Assembly: GCF_001579805.1 (NCBI RefSeq)
Contig: NZ_CP014546.1
Coordinates: forward strand, 2,170,001-2,234,000
DNA: 64,000 nucleotides
Direction: 5' to 3'
From: Pseudomonas azotoformans
Lineage (GTDB): Bacteria; Pseudomonadota; Gammaproteobacteria; Pseudomonadales; Pseudomonadaceae
A program made the translations under genes and the position numbers. Positions 1 to 8,326 of this stretch are shown piece after piece (the first letter of the stretch is position 1; each line of letters opens with the position of its first letter). Under the pieces are notes generated by a model. That model saw nothing but the letters and a program-made list of their open reading frames with translations, had not been told where the DNA came from and did no database searches.

Positions 1-1671
1 GCCGATGGCCGCGCCAACTGGACCTTCAAGTTCGACCCCAAGGACCCGAACGCCGAGCCTTCCAACTGGGTGGTGGACATTGGTGCCATCGGCTTCGACA
101 AAGGCCATGTGACCCTCGACGACCAGACCCTCAAGACCCAACTGGATGTGATCATCGACCCGCTGGGCAAACCGATCCCGTTCGGCGAAATTGTCGGCGA
201 CGCCGATGCCAAGAAGGCCCTGGAAAAAGGCTCCGCGCCCCAGGACTATGCGTTCGGCCTCAAGGTCAAAGGCCAGTACCACGGCCAGAAACTCGACGGC
301 AGCGGCAAGATCGGCGGACTGCTGGCCTTGCAGGACGCGGCCAAGCCGTTCCCGCTGCAAGCCCAGGTCAAGATTGCCGACACCAGCATCGCCCTGGCCG
401 GCACGCTGACCGATCCGCTGAACCTCGGCGCGCTCGATTTGCGCCTGAAGCTCGCCGGTTCCAGTCTGGGCAATCTCTACCCGTTGACCGGCGTGACCCT
501 GCCGGATTCGCCGGCCTATTCCACCGACGGTCACCTCATCGCCAAGCTGCACGAAGCCAGCGGCGCCTCGTTTCGCTATGAGAACTTCAACGGCAAGATC
601 GGCAACAGCGATATCCACGGCAGCCTCGCCTACGTCGCCAGCCAGCCACGGCCCAAGCTCAGTGGCGCGCTGGTGTCCAACCAATTGCTGATGACCGACC
701 TCGCCCCGCTGATCGGCGCCGACTCCAACGCCAAGCAAAAAGCCCGTGGCGGCGACAGCAAACAGCCGGCCACCAAGGTGTTGCCGGTGGAAGAGTTCCG
801 CACCGAGCGCTGGCGCGTCATGGACGCCGACGTGGAATTCACCGGTAAGCGCATCGTGCACAGTGCCGATCTGCCGTTCACCGACCTCTACACCCACCTG
901 GTCCTGAATGACGGCGAACTGAGCCTCGAACCCCTGCGTTTTGGTGTGGCCGGCGGCAAACTGGATGCGCAGATCCGCCTCAACGGCCGCATCACGCCAA
1001 TGGAAGGTCGCGCCAAACTCACCGCGCGCAACTTCAAGCTCAAGCAACTGTTCCCAACCTTCGAACCGATGAAAACCAGCTTTGGTGAACTCAACGGTGA
1101 TGCCGACATCTCCGGACGCGGCAATTCCGTAGCAGCCCTGTTGGGCAGCTCCAACGGTGACCTGAAGATGCTGATCAACGACGGCGCCATCAGCCGCAGC
1201 CTGATGGAAATCGCCGGGCTCAACGTGGGTAACTACGTGGTAGGCCGCTTGTTTGGTGACAAGGAAGTGAAGATCAACTGCGCGGCGGCGGACTTCGGCA
1301 TCAAGACGGGCCTGGCGACCACGCGCTTGTTTGTGTTCGATACTGAGAACGCCATCATCTACATCGATGGCACCGCGAATATGGCCACCGAGCAACTGGA
1401 CCTTACCATTACCCCGGAATCGAAAGGCTTTCGCCTGTTCTCCCTGCGTTCACCGCTGTACGTCAACGGGCCGTTCATCAAGCCCAACGCGGGTGTGAAA
1501 GCCATTCCACTGGCGTTGCGGGGGGCGGGCATGGTGGCGCTGGGTGTGATCGCCGGGCCGGCGGCCGGGTTGCTGGCGTTGGTCGCGCCGAGTGGTGGTG
1601 AACCGAATGAGTGTGCACCGTTGTTGCAGCAGATGAAGGAAGGCAAGGCGCCGAAAACAGTAAAGGGCTAG
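1..1671 (+). CDS. AsmA family protein, C-terminal part (5' end outside window)
   Basis: The frame is open from base 1, so the true start lies upstream and about 556 C-terminal residues are visible. The protein is rich in short beta-strand repeats of alternating hydrophobic residues and has a glycine/alanine-rich hydrophobic tail near the end (residues about 500-530 of the visible part). This is the AsmA C-terminal domain pattern of large inner-membrane-anchored periplasmic proteins linked to outer-membrane lipid homeostasis and phospholipid transport. Its TAG stop overlaps the stop of the convergent ribonuclease gene in the palindrome CTAG. The family assignment rests on overall pattern; the N-terminal membrane anchor cannot be checked here. 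Confidence 0.8.
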   Translation, partial: ADGRANWTFKFDPKDPNAEPSNWVVDIGAIGFDKGHVTLDDQTLKTQLDVIIDPLGKPIPFGEIVGDADAKKALEKGSAPQDYAFGLKVKGQYHGQKLDGSGKIGGLLALQDAAKPFPLQAQVKIADTSIALAGTLTDPLNLGALDLRLKLAGSSLGNLYPLTGVTLPDSPAYSTDGHLIAKLHEASGASFRYENFNGKIGNSDIHGSLAYVASQPRPKLSGALVSNQLLMTDLAPLIGADSNAKQKARGGDSKQPATKVLPVEEFRTERWRVMDADVEFTGKRIVHSADLPFTDLYTHLVLNDGELSLEPLRFGVAGGKLDAQIRLNGRITPMEGRAKLTARNFKLKQLFPTFEPMKTSFGELNGDADISGRGNSVAALLGSSNGDLKMLINDGAISRSLMEIAGLNVGNYVVGRLFGDKEVKINCAAADFGIKTGLATTRLFVFDTENAIIYIDGTANMATEQLDLTITPESKGFRLFSLRSPLYVNGPFIKPNAGVKAIPLALRGAGMVALGVIAGPAAGLLALVAPSGGEPNECAPLLQQMKEGKAPKTVKG

Positions 1672-2378
1672 CCTCCTGCGGGGATGAAGATCGCGTCCGA
1701 TGTGCAGGGGATGCCAATTTGAAGGAAAGGATCCTGCTTGTAAGGCGTGCCGTCTGCATTGATTGAATAGAACGCTTCATGTAGATACTGCTTGCCGTCC
1801 AAGACGAAGCAACGGAAAGAGACATGGGTGGGGAATGCGTTTTTGAGTTGGGCGAGCGTCACACCGCGGCCTATCCAAGTGTTGAACATCGGCTCAATGT
1901 ACATCACGGATTTTCTCAGTCTGACGATATCATTGAAATAGTTGACATCCGTTTGGCCGGAGCAAGTCCCGTGTTTCTTCCACTCGTATCTAAACATTCC
2001 CTGCGGGGCCGCGGTGACCAACTGGGCGATCGCGGGAGTGTTGGAAATCTGTTCCAGTGTGTTGTCGCTGATATCACACGCTGTGGTTGATTGACAGCTG
2101 GGAGCCGTGTTGCAAGAGGCAGGGTGGCGATTGGTTTTCTGCCCGACACTGTTGTTATAGGGCCAGATGCCGTGGGTCAGAAACGTTTGCGGTGGTTTAG
2201 TGCACCCTGTCGTTTCAGGCTTTAGCTTGCAGAAACTTGGCTGCCAGGTCACTGCGTAGACCAGGTATTTGAAGCCCTCGCTGCTTGGGGTGATTTCCTC
2301 ATTTGCATCCAAGGCCTGAGCACCCTGACTGATGAAGAAAGCTGCGAGGGCTGCAGGAATGAACATGGTTTTGTTCAT
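1668..2378 (-). CDS. Secreted ribonuclease, T2 family (RNase I-like)
   Basis: The protein of 236 residues has a signal peptide (MNKTMFIPAALAAFF... ending near AQA). Both catalytic segments of T2 ribonucleases are present: CAS1 as THGIWPY and CAS2 as YEWKKHGTCSG, each with the active-site histidine. Several cysteines suggest disulfides and a periplasmic or extracellular location. T2 enzymes cut single-stranded RNA through 2',3'-cyclic phosphates, so a role in scavenging RNA is likely. I chose the ATG at 2378 because it opens the signal peptide and has GGAG nine bases upstream; an in-frame extension to 2438 has no support. The gene converges on the AsmA gene with overlapping stops. Confidence 0.88.
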   Translation of the reverse strand: MNKTMFIPAALAAFFISQGAQALDANEEITPSSEGFKYLVYAVTWQPSFCKLKPETTGCTKPPQTFLTHGIWPYNNSVGQKTNRHPASCNTAPSCQSTTACDISDNTLEQISNTPAIAQLVTAAPQGMFRYEWKKHGTCSGQTDVNYFNDIVRLRKSVMYIEPMFNTWIGRGVTLAQLKNAFPTHVSFRCFVLDGKQYLHEAFYSINADGTPYKQDPFLQIGIPCTSDAIFIPAGG

Positions 2379-2521
2379 TTGCCGATACTCCATATTCAGT
2401 TGCTTGACGGTATTGTCAGTGACTGCTGGACGTATCAAATAGCCCTGTTTTCGACAAGATGTCTACTGTCAACACTAACAGGTAGACGCAGGTTTTCTCT
2501 TGCAGTGATTGCGGACAAAGT

Positions 2522-2558
2522 AAGCCCCAAGTGTGAGCGGCCGCTCCCTTTGGGGCTT
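2522..2558 (-). terminator. Stem-loop downstream of the bacterioferritin-like gene
   Basis: AAGCCCCAA (2522-2530) pairs perfectly with TTGGGGCTT (2550-2558). The loop contains the self-complementary GAGCGGCCGCTC, so a strong two-tier hairpin forms 27 bases after the stop of the gene ending at 2585. The T-run is weak on both strands, so intrinsic termination is likely but not certain. Confidence 0.55.
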
Positions 2559-2584
2559 TACTGGAGGCAGTTGTCGATGCCGGT

Positions 2585-3115
2585 CTAAAGGCTTTCTAAA
2601 ATATCCGCCATATCGTCCGCATGCTCTTCTTCCTGAGCCAGGATCTCTTCAAACAGACGACGCGTAGTCGGGTCTTTATCGCCAATGTACTGGATGATCT
2701 CGCGGTAGCTGTCTACCGCAATCCGCTCGGCGACCAGGTCTTCGTAGACCATTTCCTTGAGGTCCTTGCCGGCCACGTATTGGGCGTGGGAGTTCTTGGT
2801 CAGCAGGTCCGGGTTGAACTCCGGCTCACCGCCCAGCTGCACGATGCGCTCGGCGAGTTTGTCCGCGTGTTCGGCTTCCTGGGTGGCGTGTTCGAGGAAC
2901 TCGTCGGCGGCGACGGACGCCTTGATACCGCTGGCCATGAAGTAGTGGCGCTTGTAGCGCAGCACGCAGACCAACTCGGTGGCCAGCGATGCGTTGAGCA
3001 GGCGGATGATTTCTTCGCGGTCGGCGTCATAACCTTCGGTCACTGCACCGTTTTCGACGTTCTGGCGGGCGCGGCTGCGCAGGGTCGCAACGTCAGTCAA
3101 GTTTGCTTCGGTCAT
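2585..3115 (-). CDS. Bacterioferritin-like iron-storage protein (ferritin-like diiron domain)
   Basis: The 176-residue, mostly helical protein carries paired carboxylate/histidine motifs of a four-helix diiron site: an early TELVCVLRY helix, then EFLEHATQEAEHADKL, a VAERIAVDSY helix and EEILAQEEEHADDM. Together these supply the glutamates and ExxH pairs of a ferroxidase centre. It resembles the 177-residue P. aeruginosa protein PA4880, annotated as a probable bacterioferritin, more than classical BfrA/BfrB. The likely role is oxidising and storing ferrous iron or protecting DNA and cell from iron-driven stress in the cytoplasm. The gene stands alone, with a hairpin downstream. Confidence 0.85.
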   Translation of the reverse strand: MTEANLTDVATLRSRARQNVENGAVTEGYDADREEIIRLLNASLATELVCVLRYKRHYFMASGIKASVAADEFLEHATQEAEHADKLAERIVQLGGEPEFNPDLLTKNSHAQYVAGKDLKEMVYEDLVAERIAVDSYREIIQYIGDKDPTTRRLFEEILAQEEEHADDMADILESL

Positions 3116-3282
3116 CTCAATCTCCTGGTACTAATCCGGTTTTGCGCCACGCTCTGCCGGCGTGATCGCTCCAAGTTGTGAGTCCCGCGTCACGCAAAAA
3201 GTTTTATCGGATTTATGTCATCAGCGCGTCGCGGGACTGGGCTAGCCTCTGGTGGTCTTTCCTGATCAAGGACGTTCGGCCC

Positions 3283-4173
3283 ATGCCGCAGTCGTTAGCC
3301 ACGCGTTACCCCCTGGTGCTGGTCCCCGGCATGCTCGGGTTTGTGCGCCTGGGGTGGTTTCCCTATTGGTACGGCATCGTCCCAGCGCTACAGGCAGGCG
3401 GGGCGCAGGTATTTCCCGTGCAGGTGGCGCCGCTGGACTCCAGCGAGGTGCGTGGCGAGCAATTGCTGCTGCAGATCGAGCGCATTCGGCGTGAAACGGG
3501 GGCCGACAAGGTCAACCTGATCGGCCATAGCCAGGGCTCGCTCACCGCTCGGTATGCGGCGGCCAAGCGCCCGGAATGGGTGGCGTCGGTCACGTCGGTG
3601 GCCGGGCCCAACCATGGCTCGGAGCTGGCGGACCATATTCACCTCAATTACCCGGTGGATGGCGTGAAGGGGCGGATCATGAGCGCGCTGTTTCACGGGG
3701 TCGCCTGGCTGATGGGCGTGCTGGAAACCGGCTATCGCGGACCGCGCTTCAAGGCGGACTTGCAGGCCTCCCACCAATCGCTGACCAGTACGGGCGTGGC
3801 GCTGTTCAATCAGCGCTATCCACAGGGGTTGCCGTCGACATGGGGCGGGCAGGGGCCCGAAGAGGTCAACGGCGTGCGGTATTACTCATGGTCCGGCACC
3901 TTGCAGCCGGGCATCACCGACCGGGGGCGCAACCTGTTCGACGGTACGCATCGCAGTTGCCGCCTGTTCGCCCGCAGCTTTGTGCGCGAAAAGGGCCAGT
4001 GTGACGGCATGGTCGGGCGCTATAGCTCACACCTGGGGAAGGTGATAGGCGATGACTACGCCCTGGACCACTTCGATATCGTCAACCAATCCCTGGGCCT
4101 GGTGGGCAAGGGCGCCGAGCCGATCCGTCTGTTTGTCGAACATGCCCGACGCTTGAAGGAGGCCGGGGTTTAA
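3283..4173 (+). CDS. Triacylglycerol lipase, P. fragi type (family I.1), no signal peptide
   Basis: The 296-residue alpha/beta hydrolase opens with RYPLVLVPGMLGF (oxyanion-hole segment). It carries the nucleophile elbow GHSQGS and, near the end, Asp/His-containing segments (DGMVGRYSSHLG, YALDHFD) that provide the rest of the catalytic triad and the calcium site. The closest protein I recall is the P. fragi lipase, which shares SVTSVAGPNHGSELAD and the HARRLKEAG C-terminus. No secretion signal is seen at the N-terminus. The start at 3283 was chosen because homology begins there and AAGGA lies about ten bases upstream; an extension to 3178 has no family support. It converges on the EamA gene with a 4-base overlap. 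Confidence 0.85.
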   Translation: MPQSLATRYPLVLVPGMLGFVRLGWFPYWYGIVPALQAGGAQVFPVQVAPLDSSEVRGEQLLLQIERIRRETGADKVNLIGHSQGSLTARYAAAKRPEWVASVTSVAGPNHGSELADHIHLNYPVDGVKGRIMSALFHGVAWLMGVLETGYRGPRFKADLQASHQSLTSTGVALFNQRYPQGLPSTWGGQGPEEVNGVRYYSWSGTLQPGITDRGRNLFDGTHRSCRLFARSFVREKGQCDGMVGRYSSHLGKVIGDDYALDHFDIVNQSLGLVGKGAEPIRLFVEHARRLKEAGV

Positions 4174-5039
4174 CGCACCGGCGTGGTCCAACGCTCCGAC
4201 ATAATCACCCCGCCCAAGGTCAGCAAGCCGCCCACCAGGTGGTACAGCGCCAATTCTTCCTTCAGCACCACGGCCGCAATCAACGCGGTGATCAACGGCA
4301 GCAGGTTGAAAAACAACGTCGTGCGGCTCGGGCCCAAGGTCTTTACCGAATGCATCCACGCCAGCGGCGCGACCATCGAGGCCAACAGGCACGCATACAG
4401 CACCAGCGGAATGTTCGCCCAACCCAAGCCGGCCTTCGCCGAGAACAGGAACAGCGGAAACAGCACCACCACCGCCACCAGCACCTGCAGATACAGCAAC
4501 ACCAACGGCGGCAGGCGCAGCTGCCATTTCTTCAACAGGGTGCTGTAGACCGCGTAGGCCAGGGTCGCGACCAGCATCATGCCGTCGCCCAGGTTGACCC
4601 CGTGTTGCAGCAGTGCGTCGAGGCTACCGGCGGAAACCACCACCACCACACCGGCGAACGACAGCACGGCACCAGTCATCGCGCCGTAGGTGAGGCGTTG
4701 GCCGAGGCTGATGATCGCTGCTGTGAGTGCCATCAACGGCATCAACGACAGGATGATGCCCATGTTGGTCGCCGTGGTCAGCGACGCGGCGTAGTACGCC
4801 AGGCTCTGGTACACCGCCATGCCTAGCACGCCGAGGATGAACACCTTGCCCAGGTTCGGACGGATCAACGCCCAGTTGGCGATCACCGGCTTGATCATGA
4901 ACGGCGTGAACAGCAGCGCCGCCAGCAACCAGCGGTAAAAGCCGATTTCCGCCGGGAACAGTGCGCCCACGGCCAGCTTGTTGACGACGGTGTTGCCGGC
5001 CCAGATGAAAATGGCCAGCAAGGGATACGCGTATTGCAT
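4170..5039 (-). CDS. EamA/DMT-family drug/metabolite exporter
   Basis: The 289-residue inner-membrane protein has about ten hydrophobic helices arranged as two EamA repeats; the first begins at YPLLAIFIWAGNTVVNKLAVG, the typical opening of this family. DMT proteins export metabolites, amino acids or drugs; the substrate cannot be read from sequence. The start at 5039 places the first helix directly at the N-terminus; a longer frame to 5150 would run through the operator region and is rejected. It is divergent from an AraC regulator at 5137, with palindromic sites between them, so it is probably that regulator's target. Confidence 0.85.
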   Translation of the reverse strand: MQYAYPLLAIFIWAGNTVVNKLAVGALFPAEIGFYRWLLAALLFTPFMIKPVIANWALIRPNLGKVFILGVLGMAVYQSLAYYAASLTTATNMGIILSLMPLMALTAAIISLGQRLTYGAMTGAVLSFAGVVVVVSAGSLDALLQHGVNLGDGMMLVATLAYAVYSTLLKKWQLRLPPLVLLYLQVLVAVVVLFPLFLFSAKAGLGWANIPLVLYACLLASMVAPLAWMHSVKTLGPSRTTLFFNLLPLITALIAAVVLKEELALYHLVGGLLTLGGVIMSERWTTPVR

Positions 5040-5071
5040 CGAAAGAAACCCAGTGTGTTGATGAGGCAGGA

Positions 5072-5135
5072 TTATCCATTGTCTGGATCGAAGCCTATAC
5101 TGCGATCCAGACAAACCACCTCTGTATCCAGACAA
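5072..5135. promoter_or_regulatory. Operator/promoter region between EamA exporter and AraC regulator
   Basis: TTGTCTGGATCG (5079-5090) and CGATCCAGACAA (5103-5114) form a perfect 12-base inverted repeat with a 12-base spacer. A third copy, ATCCAGACAA (5126-5135), repeats the second half-site in the same direction exactly 21 bases on, two helical turns, as is usual for AraC/XylS half-sites. A TATACT -10 candidate (5096-5101) sits in the spacer, with TTATCC (5072-5077) as a weak -35. The third site abuts the regulator's ATG. Binding by the adjacent AraC protein is inferred. Confidence 0.7.
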
Positions 5136-5136
5136 T

Positions 5137-5925
5137 ATGGCCAAGCACAACGTACGCCTTGCGGATTTCCCCCAGCTGCCGAGCCCGGTGTACTTCCGTT
5201 ATTCGGACTTCGCCCCCGATACCGAGTGCACCCCGCACCAGCACTTCTGGGGTTCGTTGGACTACTCGGCCAGTGGCGTGATGCGCATGGAAGTGGCTGG
5301 CAACCGCTTTATGTCGCCGCCGCAATACGCGGTGTGGGTGCCGCCGCATACGCAGCACAGTTCCTACAACGCCGAGGCGATCGTCTATCACTCGGTCGGG
5401 TTGGCGCCGGAACTCTGTGAACAGTTGCCCCAACAGCCGTGCACCCTGGCGATCAGCGATATCCTCAAGGCCATCCTCAGCGATTTCGCCCAGCGTGATG
5501 TGAACATGCCGCAGACCGAGTCCGATATCCGCCTGGCCCAGGTGCTGGTGGACCAGCTCAAGCAGGCGCCGATCCACGAATGCTTTTTGCCTTACGCCCG
5601 TCACCCCGGCTTGCTTGGCGTACTCGAAGGCATGCAGGCCGACCCTGCCGATAACCGGCCCCTGGCGCACTGGGCCGAGCAAGTCCACGTGAGCGAACGC
5701 ACCCTGGCGCGCTTGTTTGTGCGGGAGCTGGGCATGAGCTTCGGCGAATGGCGTCAACGCCTGCGCTACCTGGCAGCCATCGAAGCCCTCGACAGCCCGC
5801 GCAGCGTGCAACACGTGGCGTTTGACCTGGGCTACAGCACCGCGTCAGCCTTCATTGCCATGTTCCAGCGCCAGGCGGGCTGCACGCCGGAGCAGTACCG
5901 ACGGACGCATATCCGTAGCCGGTGA
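5137..5925 (+). CDS. AraC-family transcriptional regulator with cupin sensor domain
   Basis: The 262-residue protein has an N-terminal cupin-type effector domain (CTPHQHFWGSLDYS... VPPHTQHSSY; histidines and proline-rich turns typical of the fold). It has a C-terminal double helix-turn-helix starting near residue 170, with HVSERTLARLF and the signature FDLGYSTASAFIAMFQRQAGCTPEQYR. It probably controls itself and the divergent EamA exporter through the repeated half-sites upstream. There is no clear Shine-Dalgarno before the ATG at 5137, because the third half-site occupies that position; weak or leader-short translation is possible. The effector is unknown. Confidence 0.88.
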   Translation: MAKHNVRLADFPQLPSPVYFRYSDFAPDTECTPHQHFWGSLDYSASGVMRMEVAGNRFMSPPQYAVWVPPHTQHSSYNAEAIVYHSVGLAPELCEQLPQQPCTLAISDILKAILSDFAQRDVNMPQTESDIRLAQVLVDQLKQAPIHECFLPYARHPGLLGVLEGMQADPADNRPLAHWAEQVHVSERTLARLFVRELGMSFGEWRQRLRYLAAIEALDSPRSVQHVAFDLGYSTASAFIAMFQRQAGCTPEQYRRTHIRSR

Positions 5926-5960
5926 AGTTGTAACAGGCTTTGACTACACTGCTGGGTAGG

Positions 5961-5978
5961 CCGTGCCGCCCGGCACGG
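5961..5978 (+). other. Short hairpin in the psiF-like gene leader
   Basis: CCGTGCC and GGCACGG form a perfect 7-base stem with a GCCC loop. It lies 18 bases before the ATG of the PsiF-like gene and just ahead of its AGGGAG ribosome-binding site. It could end transcription from the AraC gene (no T-run) or stabilise the leader; function unknown. Confidence 0.4.
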
Positions 5979-5996
5979 TAACAGGGAGAAAACTCC

Positions 5997-6296
5997 ATGA
6001 AGATGCTGCGAATTCCGCTGTTGATGATGGGCCTGCTGCTGTGTTCCCAGGGTTTTGCCGCCACTGCCCAGCAAAACAAAATGACCACCTGCAATGCCGA
6101 AGCGACCACCAAGACGCTCAAGGGTGATGACCGCAAGGCCTTCATGAAGACCTGTCTGTCGGCCCCGGCGGCCAATGACGCCAAGACCCTGACGCCGCAG
6201 CAGCAGAAGATGAAGGATTGCAATGCCTCAGCGAAAACCAAGGCGCTGACCGGCGATGCGCGCAAAACCTTCATGAGCACTTGCCTCAAAGGCTGA
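5997..6296 (+). CDS. PsiF-repeat small periplasmic protein
   Basis: The 99-residue protein has a signal peptide (MKMLRIPLLMMGLLL..., cleavage near GFAA). It has two copies of the PsiF repeat, each with two cysteines: TTCNAEATTKTLKGDDRKAFMKTCL and KDCNASAKTKALTGDARKTFMSTCL (residues about 30-58 and 72-98). In E. coli PsiF is induced by phosphate starvation; its biochemical function is not known. AGGGAG precedes the start at good spacing. A REP-like hairpin follows the gene and may serve as its 3' end. Confidence 0.85.
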   Translation: MKMLRIPLLMMGLLLCSQGFAATAQQNKMTTCNAEATTKTLKGDDRKAFMKTCLSAPAANDAKTLTPQQQKMKDCNASAKTKALTGDARKTFMSTCLKG

Positions 6297-6304
6297 TCAC
6301 ACAG

Positions 6305-6329
6305 GTGGGAGCAGGCAGCCTGCTCCCAC
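6305..6329. repeat. REP-like perfect palindrome
   Basis: GTGGGAGCAGGC, one base, then GCCTGCTCCCAC: a 12-base perfect stem matching the Pseudomonas REP core. It lies between the psiF-like gene and the AI-2E-family gene and probably stabilises or ends the upstream transcript. Confidence 0.75.
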
Positions 6330-6419
6330 ACTTGATCGCATTCACCACTGACCCACTCGCTTGATTCTCTCAAGGCTGGCAGACTGCCCATCCTTTAACG
6401 CCGTTCGTTTTGAGGCTGT

Positions 6420-7433
6420 ATGCCAACGTTTTCTCAGCGTCACGTGATATTGCTGGCCAGCTACATCATCATTTTCGGCGGACTGCTGCTGGTACTGCCG
6501 CTCAAATTACTGCCCAGCCTGCTGGCCGGTCTGTTGGTGTTCGAGCTGGTCAACATGCTCACTCCCCAACTGCAACGGCTGATCGAAGGCCGGCGCGCGC
6601 GCTGGCTGGCGGTGGCCTTGCTCGGCACCTTGATCGTCAGTGTGCTGACTTTGATCTTCGCCGGTGCCATCAGCTTCCTGCTCCATGAAGCGGAAAACCC
6701 TGGCGCTTCCCTGGACAAATTCATGGGGGTGGTCGACCGCGCGCGCGGCCAGTTGCCGCCGTTCCTCGACGCTTACTTGCCTGCCAGTGCCGCCGAGTTC
6801 CGCGTGGCCATCGGCGACTGGCTAAGCAAGCACCTGAGCGAACTGCAGCTTGTGGGTAAGGACGCCGCCCACATGTTCGTCACCCTGCTGATCGGCATGG
6901 TGCTCGGTGCGATCATCGCCCTGCAGCGCGTGCCCGACCTGACCAAACGCAAACCCCTGGCCGCCGCGCTGTTCGACCGCCTGCACCTGCTGGTCCAGGC
7001 CTTTCGCAATATCGTCTTCGCACAGATCAAGATCGCCGCGCTCAACACCGCCTTCACCGCCGTGTTCCTCGCCGTTGTGTTGCCGCTGTGCGGGATTCAC
7101 CTGCCGCTGACCAAAACCCTGATCGTTCTGACCTTCCTGCTCGGTCTGCTGCCGGTCATCGGCAACCTGATGTCCAACACGCTGATCACCATCGTCGCGC
7201 TGTCGCTGTCGATCTGGGTGGCGGTGGCGGCGTTGGGCTATCTGATCGTGATCCACAAGATCGAATACTTCCTCAATGCGCGCATTGTGGGCGGCCAGAT
7301 CAGTGCCAAGTCGTGGGAGTTGTTGTTGGCGATGTTGGTGTTTGAGGCTGCGTTTGGCTTGCCGGGAGTGGTGGCGGGGCCGATTTATTACGCGTATCTC
7401 AAGAGTGAGCTGAAGCTCGGCGGGATGGTTTGA
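6420..7433 (+). CDS. AI-2E family transporter (YdiK/PerM-like membrane protein)
   Basis: The 337-residue polytopic inner-membrane protein starts with two closely spaced helices (residues about 10-50). It then has a soluble segment (about 95-150) and a C-terminal membrane bundle with the family-typical LPLTKTLIVLTFLLGLLPVIGNL and the IHKIEYFLNARIVG segment. Family members export a range of small molecules, and despite the name autoinducer-2 transport is shown for few of them. It stands alone after the REP-like palindrome; the next gene starts 60 bases downstream and could be co-transcribed. Confidence 0.87.
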   Translation: MPTFSQRHVILLASYIIIFGGLLLVLPLKLLPSLLAGLLVFELVNMLTPQLQRLIEGRRARWLAVALLGTLIVSVLTLIFAGAISFLLHEAENPGASLDKFMGVVDRARGQLPPFLDAYLPASAAEFRVAIGDWLSKHLSELQLVGKDAAHMFVTLLIGMVLGAIIALQRVPDLTKRKPLAAALFDRLHLLVQAFRNIVFAQIKIAALNTAFTAVFLAVVLPLCGIHLPLTKTLIVLTFLLGLLPVIGNLMSNTLITIVALSLSIWVAVAALGYLIVIHKIEYFLNARIVGGQISAKSWELLLAMLVFEAAFGLPGVVAGPIYYAYLKSELKLGGMV

Positions 7434-7493
7434 CGCGATAACGCAAGTGCTTTGGCTTCACAAACTTTAAAGGGACTTAGAGGGAAACCCGCA

Positions 7494-8072
7494 GTGAGCG
7501 ACAATATCTATGCGCCGCCAACGGCGCAGTTGAGCGATACGGTTAAGACGTCGCCTGAGTTTTACGTCATTTCCAAAAAGAAGCTGCTGATTCTCAGCGT
7601 GCTCAGTTTTGGGCTGTACACCTATATCTGGTCGTATAAAAACTGGCGCTTGTACAAGGATTTCCACCAGTTGGATATCAGGCCTTTGGCGCGGGCCATT
7701 TTCTTCATCTTCTTCATGCATCAGTTGTATCGCCGGGCTGATGATCGGGTAGCCCGTAGCGGTCGGAAATTCGATTTTGACTTCGAGCAGTGGGCGACCG
7801 TGTTCGTGGTGGTCACCGTAGGGTCACGGGTTTTCGAGATGGCCGCGAACCGGATCGACAGCTGGTTGGCCTACAAACCCCTGGTCATCCTGGCAGTGCC
7901 GCTGTGTGCCTACATCCTCCAGCAAGCCCAGGGCCTGATCAATTTTGCAGCGGACGACCCGGAAGGCATGAGCAATAACCGTTTCACGCTATGGAACTAC
8001 CTGGTGATCGTGCCGGGTGTGGTCATGTGGTGCCTGACAGGGCTTGGGCTTTGGGCCATCTACCACCCTTAG
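7494..8072 (+). CDS. Hypothetical four-helix inner-membrane protein (DUF4234-like)
   Basis: The 192-residue protein starts at a GTG (7494) with GAGGG ahead of it. It opens with NIYAPPTAQLSD, a leader common to small Pseudomonas membrane proteins. A hydrophobic segment LLILSVLSFGLYTYIWSYKN (about 35-55) recalls the DUF4234 family; further helices lie near residues 70-80, 105-120, 135-150 and 170-190. An alternative TTG start at 7452 lacks support. Function is unknown. Confidence 0.7.
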   Translation: MSDNIYAPPTAQLSDTVKTSPEFYVISKKKLLILSVLSFGLYTYIWSYKNWRLYKDFHQLDIRPLARAIFFIFFMHQLYRRADDRVARSGRKFDFDFEQWATVFVVVTVGSRVFEMAANRIDSWLAYKPLVILAVPLCAYILQQAQGLINFAADDPEGMSNNRFTLWNYLVIVPGVVMWCLTGLGLWAIYHP

Positions 8073-8167
8073 GCACCACTCTAAAAAGGACTGCGCCATC
8101 ACTACGGATTTGAAACTTGCGTTTTGCGCCATGGCGTTTAGAAAGTAGTGTGCCGAACTGAGTCTTT

Positions 8168-8300
8168 GTGGTGAGCGGGCTTGCCCCGCGCTGGGCTGCG
8201 TAGCAGCCCCAAAACCTGCAGGCAAGGAGTGCCAGATACGCTGCATTTCTCTTTACTGGGGCTGCTGCGCAGCCCAGCGCGGGGCAAGCGCGCTCACTAC
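8168..8300. repeat. REPIN-type doublet (inverted REP pair)
   Basis: The left arm (8168-8210) and right arm (8258-8300) are nearly perfect inverted copies of about 43 bases, containing GAGCGGGCTTGCCCCGCG and its complement, separated by 47 bases. This is the arrangement of REP doublets mobilised by RAYT transposases. It fills the gap between two convergent genes. Confidence 0.8.
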
Positions 8301-8326
8301 AGGAAGCTCGCTCAGCATTCGACAGA

